A stretch of DNA of 64,000 nt from JAEYZS01 sp964469265 (lineage in GTDB: Bacteria; Bdellovibrionota; Bdellovibrionia; Bdellovibrionales; JAEYZS01), in contig CAYXYF010000011.1 of the NCBI GenBank assembly GCA_964469265.1, positions 1 through 64,000 on the forward strand. The letters are read 5' to 3'. Made by a program: the position numbers and the translations under genes. The notes under the pieces are model-generated. The model worked only from the letters and a program-made list of their open reading frames with translations, was not told the DNA's origin and did no database searches. Numbering within the stretch: position 1 is the stretch's first letter; every line of letters begins with the position of its first letter. This document shows positions 27,077 through 36,672 of this stretch, in pieces.

Positions 27077-27378
27077 GGCAACTCTCCACTTTTTCTTTTG
27101 TCATAACGGGCTTTATTTTCAGCGCGCTCAGATAAGTCTAGTGTATCTGCAAAGTGCTGTCTCGCCTCTTCGAATTTACCTTTACTAAACTGAGCTTCAC
27201 CGACGCGGTAAGCTTCTTCGGCTTTAAACCAAATACTGGGGGAGTATTTTTCTGCTCCAGCAACCTTTGCAGCTTCTAGAGCTGTTCGTGCAAGGGCATA
27301 TTCTTGAACTGGAGGATTCACTGCACATCCTACGACAAATGCAACCAAGAGTATAAGCGCGACTTGCACAAATTTCAT
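27073..27378 (-). CDS. Small DUF4398-like lipoprotein
   Basis: A 101-residue lipoprotein (lipobox VVGCAVNPP) whose mature part is an alpha-helical pair (YALARTALEAAKVAGAEKY and AYRVGEAQFSKGKFEEARQHF), typical of the DUF4398 family found beside Pal-type proteins. It is between pal and the CpoB-like gene, so a role in outer-membrane/peptidoglycan attachment is likely. The exact function is unknown. Confidence 0.75.
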   Translation of the reverse strand: MKFVQVALILLVAFVVGCAVNPPVQEYALARTALEAAKVAGAEKYSPSIWFKAEEAYRVGEAQFSKGKFEEARQHFADTLDLSERAENKARYDKRKSGELP

Positions 27379-27387
27379 ATTCGATGA

Positions 27388-27891
27388 TTAGTTCGGGAGC
27401 GGAACAAAGTTCGCTCGTCTGTTTTGAGCGTAAGCGTCTTCAGTGTCGCCCATTGCAATTGGCTTTTCTTCACCGTAGCTAACAACTCTTAATCTGTCCG
27501 AAGAAACTCCAAGACTTACTAAAAATGATCTTACAGCGTTAGCGCGTCTCTCACCGAGTGCGAGGTTGTATTCATTCGATCCGCGTGCATCACAGTGGCC
27601 TTCGATTTGGACAACAATATTTCCTCGTGCTTTAATCCATTCCGCATTTGCATTTAGCTTTTGCTTATTTGATTCATCTAAAATCGCTTGATCGTATGGG
27701 AAGTTGATCGTGCTCAATCCCGCGATAGTTCCACTGTCACTACCTGATGGATCGAAGTTCATGCTTGTTGATGAAATGTCTGGTGCAGCTCCATCTTCGC
27801 CCATTTGTCCTTTTTTCTTGCTTGAACAAGAAACGACAAGAGCTGCCATGATCGCTACTATTCCTATAAATTTCGTCTGACGTTGAAACAT
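27388..27891 (-). CDS. pal: Peptidoglycan-associated lipoprotein Pal
   Basis: The 167-residue protein has a lipobox (LVVSC, Cys22) and an OmpA-like C-terminal domain with EGHCDARGSNEYNLALGERRA, whose Asp and Arg bind diaminopimelate in peptidoglycan. It links the outer membrane to the wall as part of the Tol-Pal system. The ATG at 27891 follows a perfect AGGAGG ribosome-binding site; the frame extends to 27930 but that start lacks one. It heads a pal, DUF4398, cpoB-like operon. Confidence 0.92.
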   Translation of the reverse strand: MFQRQTKFIGIVAIMAALVVSCSSKKKGQMGEDGAAPDISSTSMNFDPSGSDSGTIAGLSTINFPYDQAILDESNKQKLNANAEWIKARGNIVVQIEGHCDARGSNEYNLALGERRANAVRSFLVSLGVSSDRLRVVSYGEEKPIAMGDTEDAYAQNRRANFVPLPN

Positions 27892-27951
27892 ATGTTGCCT
27901 CCTGGTTTGCATTCTCAATATTCTAAACAAAGAGGAGTGAATGTCAAACTT

Positions 27952-30840
27952 ATGAAACTTCGATTTACAAAAACATTTCTAATTTTACTACTAAGCCTAT
28001 TTTATCTAGCAACCCTGCCGTCATCTTTTGCGCTCGATCCGAATCGCAATTATATGAAGATTTCCTCTGAACACTTTGATGTCATATATGATGCAAAGAG
28101 TTACGATCTCGCGAAACTATACCTCGAAGAGGCAGAGCGCTCCTATGAAATTTTAAAAGATGTTTTTGGAATAGCGCCTGATAAGACTGTCGTCATTCTG
28201 GATGACTCTATTGACATCGCAAACGGCACCGCAACTGGGGTTCCTCGTCCATCGGTCACAATTTATATTAACCCACCCACTCCACTTTCTACCGTTGATC
28301 ACTTTAGCTCGTGGCCAAGAGATGTTTTTCTTCATGAATATGCTCACATTTTAAACATGGAGCCCGCTCGAGGCATCATGAAACCCTTTCGCTATATTTT
28401 TGGATCCTTTGTTCGACCGAATATGTACTTGCCAAGATGGTACCTAGAGGGGCTTGCAGTGGAAGTGGAAAGTCGCTTCAACGAGTTCGGACGCCTTAAG
28501 TCTCAAGACTATGACAGTTTAATTCGCAGTTTGTATTTGGATGGCTTGTGGGGAAATGAAACTCTTTCTTCTATTAACGAGGTGACAATTCCTTATTGGC
28601 CGCAAGGACAACGTCCTTATTTTTATGGCGCATTAATTTGGCATGAACTCATTCAGTCCAAATCAATTTCAGTTGTTCGAACATTTAACGAACGTTATGC
28701 AAGAAGAGTCCCTTGGTTTATTACGCAACCCATGGTTGATGAGCTGGGGCAAACCTATGAAATCTTTTTAAAAAATGTTTTTTCAAAGTATGGTGAGATC
28801 GCACGGGCCCAAGTTCAAAAAATACAAGAACAACCGACCACCCAAGGAAAACCAATTTTAACAAAGAACGGGGTCTTTAATCACTCTCCTGAGTTATCTC
28901 CAGACGGAGAGAAGCTACTTTTCATATCGCAAAACCTCAATAAAGAGTCCATTGTTTATATCTTTAAAAAACTTGCCGAAACCTGGATCCCAGTGGACTC
29001 GGTTCGGCTCGAAGAGGATCACGAGCCCCTAGCGAATTTTACAAAAAAAGATATTCAGAAGGCAGCATGGTTTCCAGACTCTAAACGTATCGTTTTTGAT
29101 TCCATTGAGAGCCACAAAAATTGGAACCGATATTTTGATCTTTTTATATTTGATCTAGACAGTAACGAGACCTCTCGCTTAACTAAGGGGTTGCGCGCAA
29201 GAGAGCCCGCTGTATCACCTGATGGACAATATATTGTTTACGTTAAAGGCGGCCAAGGAAAGACCTTGCTTGGAATTATTAAATCTGATGGTACAGATGA
29301 ACAAATTCTCTATGACCCTGAAAATTATGAACGTATATCAAGGCCGTCTTTTATAAACGAAAGAGAAATTGTTTTCTCACAAAAGAAAAACGGTATAGAC
29401 AAACTTCATATTTTCGATCTCGAATCTAAAACAGTATCTCGAATTCTTGATATGCCAGGGCAGTTTCCAGTTGCCACTCCCTCTGGGATTATCTTTTCTT
29501 CATCAAAATCTGGTGTTAAAAATCTTTATATAACTCCACCAGATTTCACAGCGGTAAGGCCCCTGACAAGTTCTCTCACCAAGGTTTTAAATGGGACCGT
29601 AGATCCCAAGTCTAACTCCATCATCTATAGTGAACTCACTGGGAACGGCCAGCAAATTAAAGAAGCTCCCATTACAGACGCTCTTTTAATCTTACCGCCA
29701 ATCATTCATCCGATTGCCCATAATTACCAAGAACAGATTAAAGATAAGCCTGCGTTAAATCCAACTCCAAAAAACTACTCTGCTTTTCCTTACATGCTTC
29801 CACAGTTCTGGTTTCCCTTCTTAAATTTTGTCGATGACGGATTGATTGGCTCCGTTGCAATTCCTGGAGTGGATCCGACAGGTTTTCATAGTTATGTTCT
29901 GTCTGGTACTTATGATTCCAGACCAAAAAAATTTAGTGGTTATTTTAACTATCAATACGTCAACCCGTTGGGAGTCACCAGCCTTGCTGGGGGGAATTAT
30001 TATCAGTGGTATTCTTCTCTTGATAGACATACAAGTTCACAACAGGCGCTAGTTCGGCACTCGTTTCGCTTACCGCCTGAAGATAGCATCCTTGCGTATA
30101 TTGGGTATGAATACAAAAGGTCAAATATTTTTGAAACCATTAGTGGAACTTCGCAAAGTAGAAACCATTACTTCGATGGACCATCTGTCGGGTTATCTTT
30201 CAGTGGCATGCAAAAGAAGGCCATGGATATATCACCGTCTGGACAGCAAGCATCTCTTCGGTACACCCATTACCTTAAAAACACGACCGACACTGATTAC
30301 CATGAAACCTTCGTAAAGCTCTCTCACTTTCATAAAAAATGGCTGCCTGAACGCCACGTTCTTGCAATAACCACCCAAGGATCATTTACACCTCGTAATC
30401 GAAGTTTGATTTTAGGAACAACAACGACGGACTCTGAATATCTTTTAGGAACCCTCGGTAACTTCATTACTAGAGGTTACCCAGCTGGTGAATTTGTCGG
30501 CTACAGCGTTGCGATGGGAACACTAGAGTATCGGTTTCCAATTCGCGAAATTTGGCAAGGTCCAGATAATCCAAAACCCTATTTTCTTAAAAGAACACAC
30601 GGTGCGATTTATGGCGAGACTATAACCGTTGATGGAATTTATTTTGGAGCTGATGAAAACTCCCACCGTGCGAAGCTAGGGAAGTATTTCACCTCTGTTG
30701 GGTTTGATTATAATATTGATATGACACTGTTTTATCACGCTCCTGTGACGGTTAAAATAGGCGTCGGATATGGTTTAGAATCTGAGGCTAACGGCGGTTT
30801 TAAAATCTATTCGTCGCTCGCTGCTCCTACGTTATTTTAG
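27952..30840 (+). CDS. Secreted TolB-like propeller protein with HExxH peptidase domain and barrel end
   Basis: About 962 residues from the ATG at 27952 (frame opens at 27883). After a signal peptide comes a metallopeptidase-like domain: HEYAH at 128-132 and EGLAVEVESRF about 35 residues later, where a Glu would complete a gluzincin zinc site. Then come PD40/TolB-type beta-propeller blades (SPDGEKLLF, FPDSKRIVFDS, SPDGQYIVYVK). The last ~300 residues are Tyr-rich strands like an outer-membrane barrel. It is divergent from pal and could be the local substitute for TolB or a surface protease. No tolA, tolQ or tolR is seen here. Confidence 0.78.
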   Translation: MKLRFTKTFLILLLSLFYLATLPSSFALDPNRNYMKISSEHFDVIYDAKSYDLAKLYLEEAERSYEILKDVFGIAPDKTVVILDDSIDIANGTATGVPRPSVTIYINPPTPLSTVDHFSSWPRDVFLHEYAHILNMEPARGIMKPFRYIFGSFVRPNMYLPRWYLEGLAVEVESRFNEFGRLKSQDYDSLIRSLYLDGLWGNETLSSINEVTIPYWPQGQRPYFYGALIWHELIQSKSISVVRTFNERYARRVPWFITQPMVDELGQTYEIFLKNVFSKYGEIARAQVQKIQEQPTTQGKPILTKNGVFNHSPELSPDGEKLLFISQNLNKESIVYIFKKLAETWIPVDSVRLEEDHEPLANFTKKDIQKAAWFPDSKRIVFDSIESHKNWNRYFDLFIFDLDSNETSRLTKGLRAREPAVSPDGQYIVYVKGGQGKTLLGIIKSDGTDEQILYDPENYERISRPSFINEREIVFSQKKNGIDKLHIFDLESKTVSRILDMPGQFPVATPSGIIFSSSKSGVKNLYITPPDFTAVRPLTSSLTKVLNGTVDPKSNSIIYSELTGNGQQIKEAPITDALLILPPIIHPIAHNYQEQIKDKPALNPTPKNYSAFPYMLPQFWFPFLNFVDDGLIGSVAIPGVDPTGFHSYVLSGTYDSRPKKFSGYFNYQYVNPLGVTSLAGGNYYQWYSSLDRHTSSQQALVRHSFRLPPEDSILAYIGYEYKRSNIFETISGTSQSRNHYFDGPSVGLSFSGMQKKAMDISPSGQQASLRYTHYLKNTTDTDYHETFVKLSHFHKKWLPERHVLAITTQGSFTPRNRSLILGTTTTDSEYLLGTLGNFITRGYPAGEFVGYSVAMGTLEYRFPIREIWQGPDNPKPYFLKRTHGAIYGETITVDGIYFGADENSHRAKLGKYFTSVGFDYNIDMTLFYHAPVTVKIGVGYGLESEANGGFKIYSSLAAPTLF

Positions 30841-30843
30841 GTA

Positions 30844-30874
30844 TTGACTAACAGAGTCAGCGTTGGTCTATACT
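30844..30874 (+). promoter_or_regulatory. Sigma-70-like promoter
   Basis: TTGACT at 30844-30849 and TATACT at 30869-30874 are good -35 and -10 boxes but with a 19-base spacer. An alternative -10, TCTATA, gives 17. It stands 35 bases before the ATG at 30910 and is followed by a small GCGC/GCGC hairpin. Confidence 0.45.
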
Positions 30875-30909
30875 TAAGGTGAGCGCATAAAAAGCGCTTG
30901 GGGGAAGTT

Positions 30910-31404
30910 ATGAGCATAGATTGGATTAAAGAGCTTATCGAAGCTGAACAAAAGATGGAAGAAAGCGGTATCGTTGATGTTGCGCCAACTTTTGATCATC
31001 AACGCAACCTTGAGTCAGAATCCATTACCCTACTCAACCGTTTAAAAGATATTTTTATCGACCACTCCGCAATCTACAATAAAATGCGTGGTGCATCTGT
31101 CGGTGGAGTAAAAATCTACGGCATCTCTAAAACCCAAGCAGATTTTATGCTTTTTAGAAATGGCTTTAAGCTATTCTTCTCAATGAAGCGCCCAGGAGTT
31201 ATCGCATCCCAAGTTCATTATTACGGAACCGATGTCCTTTCGCCGCAGAACACTGCAGTTGATAGTATGGCTCAAGAGGATTTGATTGAAGCTCGATTGG
31301 GAGCATTTGATGAAGTCATTTGGACATACCAAGAGCAACCAGTAAACCTTGAGTATCTCGGGAAATATTACTTCACTCGATTTATTAAAGCCTCTGCAAA
31401 GTAA
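30910..31404 (+). CDS. Hypothetical protein (164 aa)
   Basis: A soluble, acidic protein without signal peptide or membrane helix. Residues 60-110 look like a beta-rich core (GGVKIYGISKTQADFMLFRNG and LFFSMKRPG). No family recognised. The ATG at 30910 follows GGGGGAAG, a good ribosome-binding site, so I prefer it over the GTG/ATG at 30898. It has its own promoter. Confidence 0.6.
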   Translation: MSIDWIKELIEAEQKMEESGIVDVAPTFDHQRNLESESITLLNRLKDIFIDHSAIYNKMRGASVGGVKIYGISKTQADFMLFRNGFKLFFSMKRPGVIASQVHYYGTDVLSPQNTAVDSMAQEDLIEARLGAFDEVIWTYQEQPVNLEYLGKYYFTRFIKASAK

Positions 31405-31423
31405 GAACGAAACAAGACTCAAC

Positions 31424-31870
31424 TTACCGAATTAAAACAAGATCAACTTTTTTTGTTCTCTTATCATTGAGCGCATAGGAAAGTGAGATTTGATTTCGGC
31501 CATCGACGAGCTGAATAAAGTCCGTCATGTAACGGCTAACACCGCGATTAAATAGCGTTGCAGACTTACCCGTTGTTTCGTTTTTTAAAACCACCTGAGA
31601 GGCATCTGAAGTTTTACTACACAGATAACCCTCTAAACGAACATGATGTGCAGGTACTTTTATTTCTTGGTTAAACTCAGAGCAATCAATTTTTAAAACT
31701 TCTGTGGACTTCATCTGCGCGGTTGCTGCAACACTCGCTGGAGTACGGCCTGTGATTTGAGATTCAATCATTTGTATGGGAGTGGTTTCGTAAATTCCTA
31801 AGAATGCAATACATCCCAGAAAACCGAAAAGCACCAATGATATTTTAAAAATTTTTCTTTGTATCTTCAC
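31424..31870 (-). CDS. Membrane-anchored hypothetical protein
   Basis: A 148-residue protein with one N-terminal hydrophobic helix (about 8-27) and a small beta-rich outside domain containing two cysteines (IDCSEFNQ and GYLCSK) that may form a disulfide. The spacing suggests an Ig-like or cadherin-like fold (RYMTDFIQLVDGRNQISLSYAL), but this is only a guess. No family recognised. Confidence 0.55.
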   Translation of the reverse strand: MKIQRKIFKISLVLFGFLGCIAFLGIYETTPIQMIESQITGRTPASVAATAQMKSTEVLKIDCSEFNQEIKVPAHHVRLEGYLCSKTSDASQVVLKNETTGKSATLFNRGVSRYMTDFIQLVDGRNQISLSYALNDKRTKKVDLVLIR

Positions 31871-31875
31871 TAAGT

Positions 31876-31908
31876 CCTAATTCGGTCAAAAAGTTGACAC
31901 TAATTAGG
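31876..31908. promoter_or_regulatory. Inverted repeat CCTAATT/AATTAGG
   Basis: CCTAATT (31876-31882) and AATTAGG (31902-31908) flank GGTCAAAAAGTTGAC, which is itself an imperfect palindrome. The site lies just upstream of the minus-strand gene at 31424-31870 and could be an operator overlapping its promoter. Confidence 0.25.
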
Positions 31909-31932
31909 CTAGTTTTAAATCTCAAAATGAGA

Positions 31933-32772
31933 TCAGAAAATATAACTTAAACCAACGAGGGCTAAGCTCTCCTTTACGGCAACGATCTTCATGTTTTCTT
32001 CGACTTCAATTTCTCTAAATGGAGAATACGTGACGGAAACAGAAAGATGCGATGTAATTCCCTTGCGTGCGATAATATCCCAGCGTGTTCCGCCCATGTA
32101 GTAATCAGTTAAGAAAGAATAATTTCGAGCAAAGTTACGAGAAATAGAATACACGGTCTCTTTATCCCCACTTAATTCAAACCGTGCTTGAACATCTAAG
32201 AAAGGATTTTGGATATAAGTTAGAATGCTGTTGGAAGCAATTCTGTATCTGGCGCGAATTTTAAATCGGCCAACAGAGGCGCTGGCGTTTTCAATGGTTT
32301 GTTTAGCTTCATAGGCGCCTTTTAAAGAAGGATTGCTCTTTGCTTGATTCTCAAAATGATACTCCACTAACCTTTTGCCTATATAGTTTCCAAATTTTTG
32401 TTGTTGCTTCTGATATTCTTCCTCATTAAAAGTGATGGATTCGCCTTCTGAGAAATTGCTATTCAGGTACGGAGTTCGAGACTGAATTATCTCAGCCTCT
32501 GTACGACCAAACTGCTCTTGATAACGAAGGATGATGTCCTTTTTTAGTGTTGGATCAAACATTTTCTCACTGAAAGCGATTTCATTTTTATAGGGGTCCT
32601 CGACAACATAAAGGATCTCCCCTGTGCGCTCTTGTGCTGGATCTAATTTTTCAGAATAACCAGGCTTCCAGTCTTTTGATCGCCATGAATGAGGCTCTGC
32701 CAACGGCGCAGCAACTGCCTGCACTGCAATCGAAACAATAGTCATAAGAGTAATCATCAAGACGGTTTTCAT
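31933..32772 (-). CDS. Hypothetical secreted protein, possible barrel C-terminus
   Basis: About 279 residues with a signal peptide ending AVAAP. The middle is charged and helical, and the last ~110 residues read as alternating beta strands (RFKIRARYRIASNSILTYI, LSVSVTYSPF) ending in Phe (GLSYIF), like an outer-membrane protein C-terminus. No family recognised. The ATG at 32772 is used; another lies three codons upstream. Confidence 0.6.
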   Translation of the reverse strand: MKTVLMITLMTIVSIAVQAVAAPLAEPHSWRSKDWKPGYSEKLDPAQERTGEILYVVEDPYKNEIAFSEKMFDPTLKKDIILRYQEQFGRTEAEIIQSRTPYLNSNFSEGESITFNEEEYQKQQQKFGNYIGKRLVEYHFENQAKSNPSLKGAYEAKQTIENASASVGRFKIRARYRIASNSILTYIQNPFLDVQARFELSGDKETVYSISRNFARNYSFLTDYYMGGTRWDIIARKGITSHLSVSVTYSPFREIEVEENMKIVAVKESLALVGLSYIF

Positions 32773-32967
32773 TACTATCATAATTATGCAAGTTTTAGAC
32801 CCTCTGACTGAGGGCCAAGCTATTGAAATAGTTACCGATTATCGGGCCTCGGTGGTGATGGTTTAAGCAGAATGACAAAATTCGCTCCCATATTGTCGAT
32901 TGATGATTGAATTACGTGATTTTTGAGGGTTATGATTGCCCTATTAGAATATAGCTAAGGATCAGCA

Positions 32968-33579
32968 TTGAAAGTCAGATCAGATTTGCATTTAGCGAGA
33001 CGCTTTTATCATATGCTCGGCGCAAGCATAATAACAGGACTGTATTACTTTCTTCCGTATCCTCAAATGCTTAGCCTTTTTTTAGGATTTACTGCCGTTT
33101 GTTTAACGGTGGATTTGGTCCGATTAAAATCCAAAAAACTCAACGATAAACTCCTGGCAACATTTGGATCTTTTATCCGTAAAAGTGAAGTCAACGGCCT
33201 AACGGGGATGACTTATCTAACGATCGGAGTGACAGCAATTTCTATTGTGTTTCCGAAGGAGATTGTCACCTTAGCACTTCTTATGCTCGCTTTTGGTGAT
33301 CCAGTTTCAAGTATATTTGGAATTCTTTACGGCAAAGACGTACTCATTGGCAAAAAAACACTACAAGGAACCGTTGCTGGATTTATCGCTTGTACCGTCG
33401 CAAGTTTCGTTTATTTTGCATCCAACGGATTAATGAGTGAACGTCTTGTTTTAGCGAGTTTAATCGCGGGACTCATAGGGGCGATTTCAGAGCTTGTACC
33501 TGTACTTGGGCTTGATGATAACTTCACATTTCCCATTCTCAGTGCATGTTTACTTTGGTTGCAGTTCCAAATAATGTAA
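32968..33579 (+). CDS. Dolichol/phytol kinase-like CTP-dependent membrane protein
   Basis: A 203-residue protein with six or seven membrane helices. The segment LAFGDPVSSIFGILYGK matches the signature of the SEC59/VTE5 and CDP-diacylglycerol synthase-like superfamily, which uses CTP to phosphorylate or activate polyprenols and lipids. It is often labelled phosphatidate cytidylyltransferase, but it is shorter than CdsA. It starts with TTG behind AAGGAT and lies 25 bases before pssA, so a role in phospholipid synthesis is likely. Confidence 0.75.
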   Translation: MKVRSDLHLARRFYHMLGASIITGLYYFLPYPQMLSLFLGFTAVCLTVDLVRLKSKKLNDKLLATFGSFIRKSEVNGLTGMTYLTIGVTAISIVFPKEIVTLALLMLAFGDPVSSIFGILYGKDVLIGKKTLQGTVAGFIACTVASFVYFASNGLMSERLVLASLIAGLIGAISELVPVLGLDDNFTFPILSACLLWLQFQIM

Positions 33580-33604
33580 AGTTCAACTGGGAAAGGTTCA
33601 AAAA

Positions 33605-34411
33605 ATGAAGTTAAGAAGAAGAAAGAACATCAGAAGACCAATTCAGCCCATTAAAGAACGCCTCGGTCTGACAATCTATGTTTTACCGAACCTACTGACT
33701 GCCACAAATATGTTCTTTGGATTTTTCTCAGTCATTCACTCTATGCAACAGCAGTTTACTATTGCTTCCTACGCCATAGTTGCGGCCGCTGTTTTTGATT
33801 TGCTTGATGGACGAGTTGCGCGGATGACAGGAGCAACCAGTAAATTCGGAGCAGAGTTTGATTCTCTGAGCGACCTCATCAGTTTTGGAATGGCTCCTGC
33901 AATCTTGATGTTTCTATGGGCGCTTCAACCATTTGGCAGAGTGGGCTGGCTTGCTAGCTTCCTGTTTGTTGCTTGCGGTGCTTTACGACTCGCGCGATTT
34001 AACGTGCAAATTTCAAACGTCGAGAGTAAAGACTTTCAAGGACTTCCCATTCCTATGGCGGCAGGTATTGTTGCAAGTTCCGTCTTGGCGTTTAATGAAC
34101 TTGGCCTTGAGGGGTATCGCCATTGGGGTCTTCTCGCTGTCACATTTCTTCTTTCGTTTGTGATGGTTTCAACTTTTAAATATCGTAGCTTTAAAGACTT
34201 AGACCTTCGCGAGAAACTTCCATTTCAATATCTTGTTATTGGCGTCATGCTTTTAATTATTGTCGCATGGAAGCCTGAGATCATGCTCTTTGTGGTGTTC
34301 TTAACCTACGCGGTTTTAGGCGCAGTATTTGGAATTTTCAACTTCGGAAAAAAGACTGTGCGGAAGCGCAAACACCATTCTTCTGACGAGGATAATTACT
34401 TCGACAATTAA
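33605..34411 (+). CDS. pssA: CDP-diacylglycerol-serine O-phosphatidyltransferase
   Basis: A 268-residue inner-membrane enzyme with about eight hydrophobic helices. It carries the full CDP-alcohol phosphotransferase motif: Asp65, Asp68-Gly69, Ala72-Arg73, Gly82, Asp86 and Asp90 (in DLLDGRVAR and FGAEFDSLSD). It transfers the phosphatidyl group of CDP-diacylglycerol to serine, the first step towards phosphatidylethanolamine. The tail is short and basic then acidic. It is co-transcribed with the preceding kinase-like gene. Confidence 0.9.
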   Translation: MKLRRRKNIRRPIQPIKERLGLTIYVLPNLLTATNMFFGFFSVIHSMQQQFTIASYAIVAAAVFDLLDGRVARMTGATSKFGAEFDSLSDLISFGMAPAILMFLWALQPFGRVGWLASFLFVACGALRLARFNVQISNVESKDFQGLPIPMAAGIVASSVLAFNELGLEGYRHWGLLAVTFLLSFVMVSTFKYRSFKDLDLREKLPFQYLVIGVMLLIIVAWKPEIMLFVVFLTYAVLGAVFGIFNFGKKTVRKRKHHSSDEDNYFDN

Positions 34412-34470
34412 TTTAAATACCCACGCCTTTTTCATTTACATTTTCAGATCTCAGTGATCTGATTTAAGGT

Positions 34471-36672
34471 ATGAAAATCATATCCGCTTTATTTTTCATT
34501 AGCTTTTTCAGTTTAAGCTCATTTGCTGCGATGACCATATCCAGTGTCACGAATGCGTCAAACAATGTGAACCTCAACCCGCAAGAAGGACTTATTGAAA
34601 TTCTAGCTGGTGTCTCAGGACGTAAACGCTGTGTCGGCAGTCCAACAACCACTATCGATACCTGCGCGTCCGCGATCAAGCGCTCCGCATGTAACTTCCG
34701 TACTGTATGCTCTTCAACTCAACTTCAAATCAGGTTAAGTTCAGACAGTCACTCTGGAACAATTAAAATTCTCGATCCTGACAATCAGGTTGTTTTCTCT
34801 GAGACAGGTTACAACTCGGGCTCCACACGAACTATTAATGTTCCATGGAGTGAGATCTGCAGAGCTGTTGCTGGTGATCCTGGCTGCGGAAGCGACGTGA
34901 CCAATTTCGGAACAAAAAATCTTAGAATCGGCATAGACAGCACTGGTGATGATACTCTTGATGATTCAATTCAAGTTAAGTTTGGCGTCAACGGTATTTA
35001 CGATACTGCCGATGATGAGTCTATCCATGATTCGGATGCTGGCGTAGCCGATTTTGCTTTATTCCCTGGCGACAAAAAAGCTTACGTTGAAAGAATGGAT
35101 ATCGTAAATGAAAACTTAAATGTGATAGGCGCTGCAGAGATTGTGGCCCTACGAGGGTTCTATATCCCAGGTGATTGCAGCAGTGCCGCTGCCGTACTGC
35201 CAAGCGCTTCCAGCGTGCAGATGGATCTTCGCTCATCCGATAAGACAATCGTCGATCAACGGGTGCCAGATCTCGAAAACGGTACAACCTTTGTTTTTAT
35301 GTTCGGTCTTCAAGACAAAGCGGGTAATATCGGGTTATACAATAATCTCCTCGGAGACTGTGTAGAGCATAGTGAGACTGTCATGCCTAGGGAAGTTTAT
35401 GGGATGCTCAGTGAGAGCCAAAGTTGCTTTATCACAACTGCTGCCTTCGGCTCACCTCTTCATTCAAAGGTTAAAACATTTAAAAAGTTCAGAGATGAAA
35501 TATTAAATCAATTTTCCGTAGGACAAAAACTAATTGAGTTTTATTATGAAAAGTCCCCGCCAATCGCAAAGGTCATTGCAGAAAGTGAAACACTCAGAGC
35601 TTTCACACGGATTATCCTTTGGCCAGCGTGGGCTTTTTCAGCCATTGTACTTTACGTCGGTCTAACGCCAGTCATTGTGACTGTGTTGATGCTCACACTT
35701 GGGGTCATATTTTTTAGAATCAAAAAATCTAGAAATCGCACATCAACGACAGCCATTGCGCTTGCATTATTATTTTCTCTGAGCGCACTCTCTCAGCCCA
35801 GCTTTGCACAAGATGATTTCTTTTCAACGGAAGAATCAGCACCCCTTGAACCACCTTACTCTGGAACTGAAAATGATGAGTTTTCAGAAGCCGATATGGA
35901 AGATCTTGAGCTTGAAGAAAGCTCAATGGGCGCAAGTAGCTTTGATAATTCACCTTCAAACCCTGACAAATGGAAACCTTATCAAAGAGTTCCAGATGAA
36001 CCGCGCCTGGAAGAACTTTCTCAGCGAGGACTTTTTAAAATTACAAAAAAGGGAGCCTATCTTTACGATGTTGAAAGAAGCCCTCAAGACAATGCCGCAT
36101 CTTTTAAGGTCGGAACAGCAACCTTCCCGAATTTGTATAATCCCGTCGGCAATATTTACTTTGACGAAATCTATGGAACGGACCCCAAACCGATGCTTCT
36201 TGCAGATTACGAGTGGCAGTTTTTTCAAGCCTTTGGAAAAATGGGAATAAAGTTGGGATCAGGCCTTATGTTGGCATCTGGAAACGGTCGGTTTGAAGAT
36301 TTGACAGAAGCCAAAGAGAAATATTCGTTTTTCATGTTTCCGAACTCACTTTCACTGGTTTACAGGTTACAGCTTTTTCATAAACAGTGGTTAGTTCCGT
36401 ACGGAGAAGCAGGTGTGGATTACCTTGCATTCGTCGAGACTCGTGACGATGGTGACGATATAAAGTTTGGTGGCGCGCCTCACTTTCACCTCGCTCTTGG
36501 CGGCGCATTCTTACTTGATACTTTAGGGCGAGATCTCATGGCCGATATCGACCGCCAATACGGAATCAACCACATCTGGCTCACCGCTGAGTATCGCAGG
36601 CTTGAATCCATGGGCGGAGACTTTGATTTTTCCGATGATATCTTCAACGCAGGAATAATGGTGGAGTTTTAA
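34471..36672 (+). CDS. Chimeric secreted protein: CFI-box module plus outer-membrane-like domain
   Basis: The 733-residue protein has a signal peptide at 1-19, a cysteine-containing beta-rich domain, then a CFI-box (CFITTAAFGS at 319-328). The usual C-terminal module of that family follows (FRDEILNQFSVG, YYEKSPPIAKVIAE, LRAFTRIILWP), with a membrane helix at 388-415 and a basic cluster. In other proteins this module is the very C-terminus. Here a second signal-peptide-like segment follows (426-446, ending PSFAQ) and then an acidic linker and a barrel-like domain ending in Phe. It may be cut into two products. See findings. Confidence 0.75.
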   Translation: MKIISALFFISFFSLSSFAAMTISSVTNASNNVNLNPQEGLIEILAGVSGRKRCVGSPTTTIDTCASAIKRSACNFRTVCSSTQLQIRLSSDSHSGTIKILDPDNQVVFSETGYNSGSTRTINVPWSEICRAVAGDPGCGSDVTNFGTKNLRIGIDSTGDDTLDDSIQVKFGVNGIYDTADDESIHDSDAGVADFALFPGDKKAYVERMDIVNENLNVIGAAEIVALRGFYIPGDCSSAAAVLPSASSVQMDLRSSDKTIVDQRVPDLENGTTFVFMFGLQDKAGNIGLYNNLLGDCVEHSETVMPREVYGMLSESQSCFITTAAFGSPLHSKVKTFKKFRDEILNQFSVGQKLIEFYYEKSPPIAKVIAESETLRAFTRIILWPAWAFSAIVLYVGLTPVIVTVLMLTLGVIFFRIKKSRNRTSTTAIALALLFSLSALSQPSFAQDDFFSTEESAPLEPPYSGTENDEFSEADMEDLELEESSMGASSFDNSPSNPDKWKPYQRVPDEPRLEELSQRGLFKITKKGAYLYDVERSPQDNAASFKVGTATFPNLYNPVGNIYFDEIYGTDPKPMLLADYEWQFFQAFGKMGIKLGSGLMLASGNGRFEDLTEAKEKYSFFMFPNSLSLVYRLQLFHKQWLVPYGEAGVDYLAFVETRDDGDDIKFGGAPHFHLALGGAFLLDTLGRDLMADIDRQYGINHIWLTAEYRRLESMGGDFDFSDDIFNAGIMVEF

